This document shows positions 8,071 through 16,659 of a DNA stretch of 64,000 bases, one piece after another. The notes below the pieces were generated by a model. The model saw only the letters and a list, made by a program, of their open reading frames with translations. It made no database searches and was not told the origin of the DNA. The position numbers and the translations under genes were made by a program. Source of the stretch: Paramoeba atlantica (lineage: Eukaryota > Discosea); NCBI GenBank assembly GCA_977017575.1, contig CDRNVI010000014.1, positions 248,001 through 312,000 on the forward strand. The letters are read 5' to 3'. Numbering within the stretch: position 1 is the first letter of the stretch; the number at the start of each line of letters is the position of its first letter.

Positions 8071-9126
8071 TACAGTAAACGTCACTATTCTGAGAGTCGC
8101 TAAAAATGAGAATTGGGCTGTCAACGTACAACTGGCTAAAATGAGAATGCACCTTGGAAAATGAGAATGGAGCTTCGGTCATGTGTCAACGTTCAATTCA
8201 ATTTTACACTCAAAAATGAGAATTGAAAAAAAAAACGCTTTCGTTCACTCACTGATTAACTCACTGCTTCATCTTCACTAAATGGAGAGTATGCGAGAGA
8301 TCGGTGGAAATCACTGGGGATACCGTATACTCCCCCAGTAATGGACCCCCCAGTAGCAGAGATTTCGCCATTTTTGGGCCGACACACAGTAACAAGGATT
8401 TGTCTCGGGAGGGTGGTTGGAGGGGGGGTGTCTGGACGGGATGAGGGTGGTTGTGCAGTAGCGAATCGCGTGGTTTCTGGGTTGGCTGTACAGAAAATCA
8501 ACGCACTCATGAACGAAAAAGGCCTTTGCCCACCGAAAAAGCATACCCCACCCAGTAACAAGGATTTGGCCTTTATGGTCCAAAATCGATTCTATTACTG
8601 GGGGGGTAATACTGTAGGTAGGTGGAGATAGATGGGAGTCACAGGGGATCACTGGAGATCATTTTTATCGTTGTCCCTTCTCTTCTTCCATTCATGAAAG
8701 GCACACAAATGTCTTAGTGAGACCAAAAAAAGAAAAAAAACACTGATTTAGGTGACTACGAGTAATGAAACTTTGTTTTTCTGAAAACAAAACGCTAATA
8801 CACAAAAGGAAAACTTGCGCTGTTTGACTGCGCAGTGTTCTTCTGATAGAGCGGCGACTCTGCAAACCAAGGAGATAGTGGGAAATCTCTGGGGGTCATT
8901 TTTGTGCACCCAAAGCGGCCTGCTGCTCCGCTGCTAATATTTTTCTTGCAAAACGTTTTCTTTTTTAAAAATGAGAATAATGATTTGACCTCATAAAAAA
9001 GTGCCTGTCAACGTTCAACAGACCAATTCTGAGAATAGTGACGAAAAACGACAAAAAAGCCATTTTTTCTGTATCAACGTACAACTGAGCATTCTGAGAA
9101 TAGTGAGAATAGTGACGTTTACTGTA
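8071..9126. mobile_element. 1,056-bp element with 21-bp perfect terminal inverted repeats
   Basis: TACAGTAAACGTCACTATTC (8071 on) is repeated exactly, inverted, at 9106-9126; the match is 21 bp. Just inside each end are degenerate subterminal repeats: AAAATGAGAAT (several copies at 8101-8220 and again near 8966) and GTCAACGT(A/T)CAACTG (near 8121, 9007 and 9074). The interior has a direct repeat AGTAACAAGGATTT (near 8390 and 8553), three versions of GAAATCACTGGGG and opposed CCCCC/GGGGGG blocks. Frames of about 100 codons occur but none looks like a transposase. It resembles a non-autonomous DNA transposon (MITE-like). I could not define target-site duplications. Confidence 0.6.
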
Positions 9127-9675
9127 CCTCCGCGTTTATCAAAGCGGCTAAAAAAGAAAGCTTGTCCAGCAAAACCGAAGAAACCGAAATGATTTGAGCC
9201 TAAAATAGTCGATTTTTGGGTAAAAATGGGGGTATTTTTGCTCTCAGAGCACTAAATCCGACATTTGCATGTGAGGAATTACTCGTAGGTATGAATTATA
9301 GCCTACGGAACGAAATGGGTAGAGCATGCGACTTTAACCACACCATTCTTCCAACATAAAAAGGCCCCTTTGGGTCCCCGGCTACCCCTTCTGTGGTTTT
9401 TCAAAAATAATTTTTGAAAAAAATTGGTTGCCCTTAAGTCCTAATTTACTTCCCTAATTTAAGCCCCAATTTTGCGCATAAGTAGCCGGGTCAAACGGTT
9501 ACGTACACGTGCATGTGGGGCGGACAGTGCACAACAGTCCAAAGCTACGTGCATGTACATTATACAAAGTTACGTGCATGTATGTGGTGGCCATAAAGCA
9601 CAAAAATATTTAGTTTCTGTCTATTAAATACATTCCATTAAATACATGAAGCAGTAGAAAATTGACTATTGAAAC
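9127..9675. other. Gene-free region between inverted-repeat element and UCH gene
   Basis: Contents are low-information: a palindrome TCAAAAAT-A-ATTTTTGA at 9401-9417, two copies of TACGTGCATGTA (near 9550 and 9571), and T/A-rich stretches. GGTAGAGCATGCGACTTTAA near 9318 mimics a tRNA D-arm and anticodon strand, but no acceptor stem or T-arm fits. Confidence 0.5.
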
Positions 9676-10404
9676 TTATTTTGTAATAGCAAGGAGGCTA
9701 AAGCCAGGGAAAGTAGAGTGCATGCGATCTGCTAATCTTTGTATTCGCAGAGACACCACTCGCATGGCCAATTTTAACCAATCCTTGTCTGATGAATGGA
9801 GCTCTCCGCAGTGAATGGGCTGGGGCTCCAGACCGTCAAGTTCCCACAGATGCCCTTCTAATGGGACATAAGCAACGTAATGATAGTCTTCTGGGACATC
9901 TCTCTTTGTAGTGACCCCTCCTGCGTGTCGGTTCAAAGCACCAAGGCTATTATGAACTTCTCGGAGTAATACATTTCTGCCAATGACATTCCCACGTCGA
10001 ATCGGATCACTGGATGTTGTTTCCATATACAATTGAGTCAAGTCGTCACTGAGTGTGCCCTGCGTGTGCTCCTGATTGAACAATACATGAAGTAATGCGT
10101 GCGTAGCGCATGCATTCTTCGTGGTTTGCTGCGCAAAATAAATGTGTCTGCGGGCAGACTGTATTATTTCGCTCTCGACGGAGTCTTCCTTGTTTGTGGA
10201 TTCAGAGGAGCTCTGTTCTTTTGCCCCCATAGTGGCTGGTTGAAAGAGAAAAACAAGCCCCATCACGGAAGAATCACTGAGATAGGTATCCTCCTCCAGA
10301 CTGTAAATTTCCTGCACGTTAACCTTTTCTACGCCCCAACGACGTATCATGTTAACAAAAATTTCTGGATCATTCTCTATCGTATTCCATGGTGCAGAAC
10401 ACAT
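9676..10404 (-). CDS. Ubiquitin carboxyl-terminal hydrolase, UCH (C12) family, UCH37-like catalytic domain
   Basis: This 242-residue cysteine protease cleaves ubiquitin from small adducts or chains. The start ATG is followed by WNTIENDPEIFVNMIRRWGV, the typical UCH opening. The catalytic set is intact: oxyanion Gln93 (FAQQTTKNACAT), nucleophile Cys99, His175 (DYHYVAYVP) and Asp190 (WELDGL). The sequence around the active site is closest to UCHL5/UCH37, which works at the proteasome and in INO80. The UCH37 C-terminal ULD extension (about 90 residues) is missing; the protein ends right after the catalytic fold at LLAITK. It could therefore be a free UCHL3/YUH1-type enzyme or a reduced UCH37. 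Confidence 0.92.
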   Translation of the reverse strand: MCSAPWNTIENDPEIFVNMIRRWGVEKVNVQEIYSLEEDTYLSDSSVMGLVFLFQPATMGAKEQSSSESTNKEDSVESEIIQSARRHIYFAQQTTKNACATHALLHVLFNQEHTQGTLSDDLTQLYMETTSSDPIRRGNVIGRNVLLREVHNSLGALNRHAGGVTTKRDVPEDYHYVAYVPLEGHLWELDGLEPQPIHCGELHSSDKDWLKLAMRVVSLRIQRLADRMHSTFPGFSLLAITK

Positions 10405-10816
10405 ATCAGACTGTTTCGATTTGAATCAGTAAAGTAAAATTTGCTACAGGCTAAGGTTTCCAAACTCCAACTTATGTTCCATACTAAAAATGCAATGGTG
10501 TCTTCTTCATTAGGATCTTATTGTCAGTGTTCTACTGCACAAAAAAATCAACACTGTATACTGGACTAGTGGCAAAAGGCTTTACTTAGTAAAGCCTATA
10601 AATATAGTAAAGTTTACTATATTTATTTGAGGAATGCCATTCAATGTCATTCCGTAATGTCAATACGGAAGAGTGAGATCAAAATTGAATGTCGTGGCTT
10701 TTGCAACCTTCCTATGTGCAGCACTGTTTGGATATTCACAGGAGGAAGTCTACAGTTTTAAACTTCATACTGTGATTTGAAACACTCTACAAGCTTTATA
10801 CAACTCATACGTGCAG
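10405..10816. other. Intergenic region with palindrome array
   Basis: This AT-rich spacer lies between the CCCH gene's 3' end and the UCH gene's 5' end. Its notable content is four abutting palindromes at 10577-10669, listed separately. No gene is seen. Confidence 0.6.
10577..10669. repeat. Four contiguous odd-length palindromes
   Basis: Four palindromes sit back to back. 10577-10597 is AGGCTTTACT-T-AGTAAAGCCT (perfect). 10598-10626 has 14-bp perfect arms around a single G. 10631-10653 pairs GGAATG/CATTCC then CATT/AATG around one C, with one mismatch. 10651-10669 pairs TCCGTA/TACGGA then TG/CA around one T, with one mismatch. Each has a single-base centre and the four are unrelated in sequence. 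They lie in the non-coding spacer of the leftward transcript. Confidence 0.85.
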
Positions 10817-12103
10817 TTACGAAAAGTTGAGCCATTTACGAGGGCGAGTTGCTACAGAAGGTGGTAGGTTTCTTTTTTTCGGTTTTTCTATTTTCTGATT
10901 CCCTTTAATCAATTTTCCCCATTTTTTAAATGTCTTCAAAGTGTCCTTAGGTATTTGCGACTCGATCGCTCGTCGAACATCACGAGCCGGTGGCTTCAAA
11001 TTGGATAGCATTGTGATTTTTCCTGTGTTGGTGTCAGGAGGCGTGAAGTTACTCTCCAATGCTTGACCTCGGCGTTGGCGATAAAAGTCCTGCAAAATTT
11101 CAACTGCTGCTTTTATTTCCAAACCGCTATGCGCATAGGCACATTCCTGTTCCTTAAAGCATTTCCCTTCGTTCAGCAGATTCCGACAGATTTCTACTCG
11201 TCGAGATATTTTATTCACCGCCTGTTCGTCGTGAAATCCTACTGGAAGAGCAGGAGGGTTCCGGGGAGGTTGTATCAGCTGAGAGAGAGCCCTGGCTGAC
11301 GAGGACTCACGTTTCGGGAGCTTGCACATCTTTTCGAGGGCATCTATAATTTCTGCGTAGCTGTGACCAAAGTGACATCTGTTCCCGAAATGGCAGAAGT
11401 CGCTAGATAAAATATTACGACAGAGAGTGGTCCGATCGAGAACTCTTTTTTCATAGCTAAATTTCTGTGACGTATCGGGATGCAGTTCGCGGGGACAAAT
11501 GCTACTAGGTACGTTCGCTACCTTAATGTCTTCATGGACTTCTCGAACAGAAGGATCCTCTCCTTTGTTTTCGGAGCTATTCTCGCGAGAACGCGTGCTG
11601 ATATTTATTTCGTCAGGGCTGCGTCGTCGTTTGGTTTCTCCATGGAAATTTGCATTGCTTACTGCATGTTCAGTGTGATCTACCTCTCGATCACGAGAAT
11701 TCTGTTCCAATATATGGCTCAAATGTGAAATTACTGGAGAAGAAAGATAATGAGACTCGGAAAAATGTGGTAATCCTAGCGGCTGGGGAAGTGGAGAGTC
11801 TGCGGTGAGGGGCGTGTTTTCCGTATTTGTACTTTTCGGTTGCACTTGTTGTAATGGGAAAGAATTTTCTCCGAAATGCTCTTTAACATAATTTAGTCGT
11901 TTGCCTAACAGTTCAGTACTCTGGCATAACGTCTCGGCTAGCATCAAAGAGTCAGCGGAGGCGAAGTAAAGCTCTGCTGAACAGTTCGAAATAAATCGGT
12001 GTTGAGTAATTTCTCCACAGCTCTCAAAATATTCGATGAAAGCATCAGATGTCACCTCCTCCGGGACATTGGTAATTATGCAGAATGCCTCGGAGGCTTC
12101 CAT
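10817..12103 (-). CDS. RNA-binding protein: N-terminal RRM plus two CCCH zinc fingers
   Basis: The protein has 428 residues. Residues about 5-80 form an RNA recognition motif (FCIITNVPEEVTSDAFIEYF as RNP2 and first helix, and AELYFASADSLMLAE as RNP1 and second helix). Two C3H1 fingers of the CX8CX5CX3H type follow in the middle: CRNILSSDFCHFGNRCHFGH and CRNLLNEGKCFKEQECAYAH, about 60 residues apart. The linker is Ser/Glu/Arg-rich and the C-terminus is basic. This points to mRNA processing or post-transcriptional control, a major regulatory route where transcription is polycistronic. I cannot assign an orthologue; U2AF35-like or a kinetoplastid ZC3H protein are possibilities. Confidence 0.85.
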   Translation of the reverse strand: MEASEAFCIITNVPEEVTSDAFIEYFESCGEITQHRFISNCSAELYFASADSLMLAETLCQSTELLGKRLNYVKEHFGENSFPLQQVQPKSTNTENTPLTADSPLPQPLGLPHFSESHYLSSPVISHLSHILEQNSRDREVDHTEHAVSNANFHGETKRRRSPDEINISTRSRENSSENKGEDPSVREVHEDIKVANVPSSICPRELHPDTSQKFSYEKRVLDRTTLCRNILSSDFCHFGNRCHFGHSYAEIIDALEKMCKLPKRESSSARALSQLIQPPRNPPALPVGFHDEQAVNKISRRVEICRNLLNEGKCFKEQECAYAHSGLEIKAAVEILQDFYRQRRGQALESNFTPPDTNTGKITMLSNLKPPARDVRRAIESQIPKDTLKTFKKWGKLIKGNQKIEKPKKRNLPPSVATRPRKWLNFS

Positions 12104-12447
12104 TAAGTTTATCGCGAACTAAATCAATAATTCTAGTAGTGTTAGTCTCACTGATGAGTCCGTCTTGTTCAAAAACTAAGTGGAAACAAACAGGATAAAG
12201 TACAAATCGCCCTAAAAATACTGTGAGAGCTGCAATCTTCTTTACAGTAAATTGCCAGTCCGTGACATCTTTACTTTTTGCAAAGATAATTGAGGCAATC
12301 GGATACGTCTAGGAAGGGGAGCTTGTATTTTATTCTTACAAGAATTATGCTTTTCGAAAGTTTCGAAACATATTTTCAATGTGTTTGTTTATGTAAACTT
12401 TTATTTTTCGGGCAACAGCCCGAGATTGTCAGTTATACACCCCCGCC

Positions 12448-12516
12448 AAAAAGTATTGTAATTTATTAGTATCGACCACGAATTTTTGGTCGATACTAAT
12501 AAATACAATACTTTTT
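12448..12516. repeat. Long hairpin with 30-bp arms
   Basis: The arm TGGTCGATACTAATAAATAC, continuing as AATACTTTTT (12487-12516), is repeated inverted at 12448-12478 with a single extra A. The loop is 8 bp. The same 30-bp arm occurs a third time, exactly, at 12901-12930. Confidence 0.9.
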
Positions 12517-12900
12517 GTCGATTTCCACGAGTTGCCACTTGCCTCCAAAAAGTTGCACTTTATCATATCGGATCTGTGTAAAGTATACCGAGGCACAAAA
12601 ACAGATCGAACCATAAGAACTCAAGTAACTATAACAAGAACTAAATAACTGGTGGTGCGAGGGAAAAGTGTAGCACTGACAGTTCTTGGAAACATCAAAT
12701 AAACTATGTAATTAGCAATTTAATAGTTTTGATTACTCAACGCTAAAATAGTGCGAGAGAGGAACCATTCCGAGCCTGCTCAAATCTTGCCTTAGCTTTC
12801 CGCGACATTCCAAGTGGTTCTTTACGACGAGTTTCTGATCTTTCAATGGTTTCCCTGCGTGCACCAATTTCCTGCGTTTCTGTTCAAAACTCAAAAAAAA

Positions 12901-12931
12901 TGGTCGATACTAATAAATACAATACTTTTTG
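12901..12931. repeat. Third, solo copy of the 30-bp hairpin arm
   Basis: This is an exact match to 12487-12516, also followed by a G, in the same orientation and about 400 bp away. It lacks the inverted partner. An exact solo copy suggests recent duplication or a short mobile or regulatory motif. Confidence 0.85.
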
Positions 12932-13099
12932 TGTCGGCCATTTTTGTGAAGAATACTTTCAATTTCTTGTTGTTCCTTTGCGACTCAAAAAGAAAAATAC
13001 TTTCCACTTTCTCCTTTCCCCCCTTTCCGCTTACTCGTTTTCCACTTCCCTATTTTTCTTTATAACCTCGCAAAAAACAAACCATTCTTTTCAATCAAT

Positions 13100-13831
13100 T
13101 CAATCATCTAAAAGCTGATCCAGTGGAGCAATCTCGTATTCAATATTTGTATCAGTCATTGTAATGCCCCACGCCGACTGCAATGCAGGGGGAAGGAGAT
13201 TTCTATGGATAACTCCGTAAAGTTTCTTATTTCCATCGAGACGCACGGTTCGTAAACTCTGAGGCAGATCGTGGAACTCGACAAGACCTTCAAATTCATT
13301 AAACGCCAAATACAGCTCTTCTAGTTGTGGCGGAAGATGCGGTAAATCAACTTCCCCAGAAAATAAATTACGAGTGAGTCGCAAAGTTTGTAAGGTGTTC
13401 GGAAGACGGTACAGAGGCAAATTTCCCTGCAGCAAATTTTCATTATAGTTCACCGCTTGCATTCTATACATGTAGACGTGCCCATCCTCGTCACTAAGAT
13501 CAATACGTTTTACAGAGGTCGGCAACTCTTCAAACTGGACTGTACCTTTTAGGGCTCTGGCACACCAGTCTATACTTACGATCTTGTATTCTGCATCGCA
13601 TGTTATTCCAGACCATCTACATACCGGGACAGCCGCATTCCACGTACGATGTAGTACTTCCATTCCCTGCACAAAGTGTATCATGTCGACAATTTGTGGA
13701 GCGGCTTGGGGTAAGTTCCGCACTTTCGCAGCCCGAAGGGGACGCAAATTCTGGTCTGCGGCCAACGTTGCCTGTAACATATCAACAAATAGTATTGGAA
13801 ATAAGAAGAGTTTCACTTGTTTCTGAGGCAT
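13100..13831 (-). CDS. Secreted or membrane-targeted leucine-rich repeat protein (LRR 2)
   Basis: This 243-residue paralogue starts MPQKQVKLFLFPILFVDM followed by LQATLAADQ, a good signal peptide with cleavage likely near ATLA-A. The N-cap shows HFVQGMEVLHRTW, then CRWSGITCDAEY, with Cys-Trp and Cys in the positions used by plant- and trypanosomatid-type LRR N-caps. About five 23-residue repeats follow (TLRLTRNLFSGEVDLPHLPP, ELYLAFNEFEGLVEFHDLP). It ends with the family C-cap NKKLYGVIHRNLLPPALQ and a TNIEYE motif. No membrane tail is seen. It is likely extracellular or lumenal; its partner is unknown. Confidence 0.85.
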   Translation of the reverse strand: MPQKQVKLFLFPILFVDMLQATLAADQNLRPLRAAKVRNLPQAAPQIVDMIHFVQGMEVLHRTWNAAVPVCRWSGITCDAEYKIVSIDWCARALKGTVQFEELPTSVKRIDLSDEDGHVYMYRMQAVNYNENLLQGNLPLYRLPNTLQTLRLTRNLFSGEVDLPHLPPQLEELYLAFNEFEGLVEFHDLPQSLRTVRLDGNKKLYGVIHRNLLPPALQSAWGITMTDTNIEYEIAPLDQLLDD

Positions 13832-14177
13832 TGTTGAATAGATGGTCTATGATAACGACTTTCTGTATTTGGGTATATCGTAACATTCTTTAATCGTCTT
13901 GTACCAGGAGAACACTTTTCATTCTGTTCATTCGTGAAAACATCACCCATAGTAGGTTACATACTCACCTTGGCCAAGAAACTGAATCATAAAAAAGTTT
14001 CTACTCACACGCATCTCGACTCGACACCGAAATAAACCTTCCATCGCATCCTACTTCTTTCCCCGCTCCGTTCCTCATCGCCTCCGTAACCTCTTCTTCC
14101 TGCCCACCCCATTTTCTGCCTCGCTCCCCCCTTTCCCCCTTTAAAACAGAGACAGATTTTCCCTTCCACCCACGGCC
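13832..14177. other. Intergenic region with pyrimidine-rich plus strand
   Basis: From about 14030 the plus strand is C/T-rich, so the 3' flank of the RS-protein transcript is G/A-rich. No gene, repeat or RNA is recognised. Confidence 0.5.
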
Positions 14178-15464
14178 TCATGGCAGCGGAGGGGGAGATC
14201 TTGGCCTACGTACCGCACTCTCCATTGCACCCCCATGATTACCCAGAGGTAACGGCGGAGGTGATTTCGGATATTGCCCTTTCCGCCTCTCCTCTAAGTT
14301 TGGAGACTTTTCCAAGGGAGGGGGAGAGCGAGGACAACGAACGACTCTGTCGTTTCTTTCCATCGACCCCTCTATGGGGCATCCCGACAAATGAGCCCCC
14401 TCTCTTTGTCGTTGTATCGACTCCTCTCCCCTTCTTGTACCCCTTGGTCGCTCTCCGTGATGAGAGCGAGACCCGTTGGAGTGACTACAGGAGCGTTGTG
14501 GACTCATTCGTGAAAATGAATCCTCACGTCGGCGCACACGTGAACGATCCCTTCGATCGTTATCCGCATAATCACGATCATGATGATAGCGATAAGGATG
14601 AGGGGGAGAGTCCGGTGAGTACCGGCGAGTCGGACTTCTTCTTCTACGGTCATACGGGGAACGAGAGGAACGTAGGCCTCTCGGACTGTACGAGCGTCGT
14701 GAGGGAGAATATCGAGTTCGTTGCGTATTATGATAACGTGAGATGCGTTGAGGTTGAGGATTGTGTCGGTCGGGGGAGAGACTACGGCGTCGATCGTAGC
14801 GACCCCTTTTGTTTTCGGAGTGTTCAACAGACCGATGGGTTCGGGTATCGACATGGGGCGGTTTGGGCGCCTTTGTGGGGTCAAATTCATGGATTCCTGT
14901 GAGGGGGAGGGGGTGCAGTCGTAGCGGTTGGCGCAGCAGGACGCGCTCCGCGCTGGCAATATCGGAATTTGAGTTGAATCGGTAGTCCCCGAGCGGGAGA
15001 AGATCTTTGTGAGGCTCAATGTGTGCGACGTTCAATGTAACATGTAGAGGTCGACCCTCCAGTAGGGATCCGCCTAGAATGGCCCACAGACGAACCGCAT
15101 CGCGACGTTTGGAAGTGTGGAGTTCGAATTGCGGCCTCATATCCAACGAAGGGACCGACGTCTCTTCTTTTCCCTCCGGATTGTCACCTGTTGTGTTGTT
15201 TGAAGTATTCAAAGCGGATTGAAATCCAGGATCTGGAACACGAAGATTACCAGCAAACTCTTTGGTAAAAGGTCGAGCTGCGATGACAAGCAGTGGCTCG
15301 TGAAGAGAAGGGGTTCCGGCGTGAGAGGAAAAAGCGGCTTTCGAAATTTCAACCAGATGTTCGGAGGTGATGTTTGGGGAGAGATTGGATAGCAAAAGAA
15401 GGAATCTCCAGCCGCGTGTTGGGACTTGTATGCCCCCGAACGACGTACTGACAGTGGGTGGCAT
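14178..15464 (-). CDS. RS-domain splicing-type protein with divergent RRM (RNPS1-like)
   Basis: This 428-residue protein has an N-terminal RRM: FLLLLSNLSPNITSEHLVEI corresponds to RNP2 and helix 1, and RDAVRLWAILGGSLLEGRPL to helix 2 and the last strand. About 60 Ser/Pro-rich residues lie between, longer than usual for an RRM. The spacing and NxTxxHLxEI motif recall RNPS1, an SR-type splicing activator and exon-junction factor. Residues about 200-350 are rich in Arg-Ser and Arg-Asp/Arg-Arg dipeptides. The C-terminus repeats a (K/R)SPPPL motif three times and the chain stops within the last copy. A nuclear role in trans-splicing or mRNA export is inferred. RNPS1 orthology is tentative. Confidence 0.75.
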   Translation of the reverse strand: MPPTVSTSFGGIQVPTRGWRFLLLLSNLSPNITSEHLVEISKAAFSSHAGTPSLHEPLLVIAARPFTKEFAGNLRVPDPGFQSALNTSNNTTGDNPEGKEETSVPSLDMRPQFELHTSKRRDAVRLWAILGGSLLEGRPLHVTLNVAHIEPHKDLLPLGDYRFNSNSDIASAERVLLRQPLRLHPLPLTGIHEFDPTKAPKPPHVDTRTHRSVEHSENKRGRYDRRRSLSPDRHNPQPQRISRYHNTQRTRYSPSRRSYSPRGLRSSRSPYDRRRRSPTRRYSPDSPPHPYRYHHDRDYADNDRRDRSRVRRREDSFSRMSPQRSCSHSNGSRSHHGERPRGTRRGEESIQRQREGAHLSGCPIEGSMERNDRVVRCPRSPPPLEKSPNLEERRKGQYPKSPPPLPLGNHGGAMESAVRRPRSPPPLP

Positions 15465-15631
15465 TCGAGAAAATTGTATGTTAGTTGCGCATGACTAATA
15501 ATATCACACCCCGAACTTAGTACCAAGTAAATCAAGCATCATTAAGCACAACTAAATATTTTTATATTCCATGTGTAAGTACAATTATGTTTTTCTTTTG
15601 TAGTCTCTTTGTTAACCCATAGAAAATCAGA
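15465..15631. other. Short spacer
   Basis: This is an AT-rich gap between the tRNA-binding protein gene's 3' end and the RS-protein gene's start. No feature is seen. Confidence 0.5.
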
Positions 15632-16381
15632 CTACGAAATCGCAGCATTAGCAAGGGATGCGGCTAGAATCGGCTTTCCTTCGAACTCAAAACGAACGCT
15701 CTGATACGCCGCTTCACACTTTTCGTTCGTCTTCAAATCCTGAGCCACTTCGTCCCAATATTTCGCCAACTTCTTCTTTAGCACCGGTAGGGGATCCGCA
15801 TCATGATTCGGAAGGGTCACACGTGTTCCCGGGGCTACCTCAGTTGGACACTCCAGTATCTCTACTTGAGACTTATCCTCGCTGCACGCACACAACACCA
15901 TTCCGTGAGACATTATCCCTCGAAACCGTCGAGGCTCCAGGTTAGCAACCACGACGACGTTCTTTCCCACGAGAGTTTCCGGCGTGTAGAATTCAGCCAG
16001 TCCGCTGCAGATCGTACGAGGGGTCTCACCGTTGCCGCAGTCAATCTCCTCGACAAGCAGACGCTCACTCTCTGGGTGTCGCTTGCAGCTCACAATGTGA
16101 CCCGCCAAAAGCTGTACACGAGATAGCGCAGAAATCGCGTTCGTTCCTTCTGTATCCTTTCGCAACGTTGTTGAATTCGTGCCAATCGTATAATCTTGAT
16201 GCAACGAATTTGTTTTCGTTGTCTTAGAATCACTGGCGTGCTCGTGTGCGGACAAGGCTTCAGTTTTTGAAGGTTCGGAGGAGGTAACGTCGCAATGCTC
16301 TATTTGATGAGTTAATCTTTCAATTTCCTTATCCAACAGCTCCAGAGATTTGCTAAAGAGGGGGGCTGGCTCAGATGACAT
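15632..16381 (-). CDS. tRNA-binding (EMAPII/Arc1p/AIMP1-like) domain protein
   Basis: This 249-residue protein has a predicted N-terminal coiled-coil (residues about 8-35, KSLELLDKEIERLTHQIEH) and a Ser/Thr-rich linker. From about residue 88 it carries a complete EMAPII-type OB fold: LLAGHIVSCKRHPESERLLV, EEIDCGNG, ICSGLAEFY, VVVVANLEPRRFRGIMSHGM and VLCACSED. The C-terminal extension matches the EMAPII family. Such proteins bind the tRNA elbow and hold aminoacyl-tRNA synthetases together. Trypanosomes have a multi-synthetase complex with proteins of this kind (family knowledge), and this is a likely equivalent. It is cytosolic, with no targeting signal visible. Confidence 0.9.
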   Translation of the reverse strand: MSSEPAPLFSKSLELLDKEIERLTHQIEHCDVTSSEPSKTEALSAHEHASDSKTTKTNSLHQDYTIGTNSTTLRKDTEGTNAISALSRVQLLAGHIVSCKRHPESERLLVEEIDCGNGETPRTICSGLAEFYTPETLVGKNVVVVANLEPRRFRGIMSHGMVLCACSEDKSQVEILECPTEVAPGTRVTLPNHDADPLPVLKKKLAKYWDEVAQDLKTNEKCEAAYQSVRFEFEGKPILAASLANAAIS

Positions 16382-16659
16382 GATAAAAATGGTGAAAGGA
16401 AATAGTGGAGAGCTTAAAGGATAAACTAAACTGAAGCTACTAAGCTCCCTTAAAATAAATGCTCGTTGACCAGTGCATTTTTTTTCCGTCTTTTTCAGTA
16501 TGATAGGAGTAATATGCTTGAATCAACCTACAAAATAACGAGAACCTACAATTGTACCACTGTAAAATACAGGTCCCACTGTAAAATTCGACTGCTGCCT
16601 AACGTAGACGCATAGCGCAGTCCCTTGTTCCCTTCGATGTAAACGAAACGTGTATCACT
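16382..16659. other. Spacer
   Basis: This is the gap between the 5' end of the tRNA-binding protein gene and the 3' end of the SPC3 gene. The only notable sequence is a near-duplicated ACTGTAAAAT (16560 and 16578). No gene is seen. Confidence 0.5.

Larger units (their letters stand above)
12104..13099. other. 1-kb intergenic region with inverted repeats
   Basis: This AT-rich spacer holds a long hairpin (12448-12516) and a third copy of its arm (12901-12931), listed separately. A 61-codon minus-strand frame (12429-12614) consists partly of the hairpin and is not believed. The plus strand at 13008-13062 is pyrimidine-rich. Confidence 0.6.

Noticed and set aside
8256-8652. Overlapping frames of about 100 codons on both strands within the inverted-repeat element
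   Set aside because: No resemblance to transposases; frames overlap direct and inverted repeats and have random composition.
9316-9345. tRNA-like sequence GGTAGAGCATGCGACTTTAA
   Set aside because: No T-loop, no acceptor pairing and no plausible 3' half; likely a chance match or very old fragment.
12429-12614. 61-codon minus-strand ATG frame
   Set aside because: About a third of it is the 30-bp hairpin, so the frame is a by-product of the repeat.
15209-15535. 108-codon minus-strand frame overlapping the RS-protein start
   Set aside because: Out-of-frame shadow of the RRM coding region with no independent signal.
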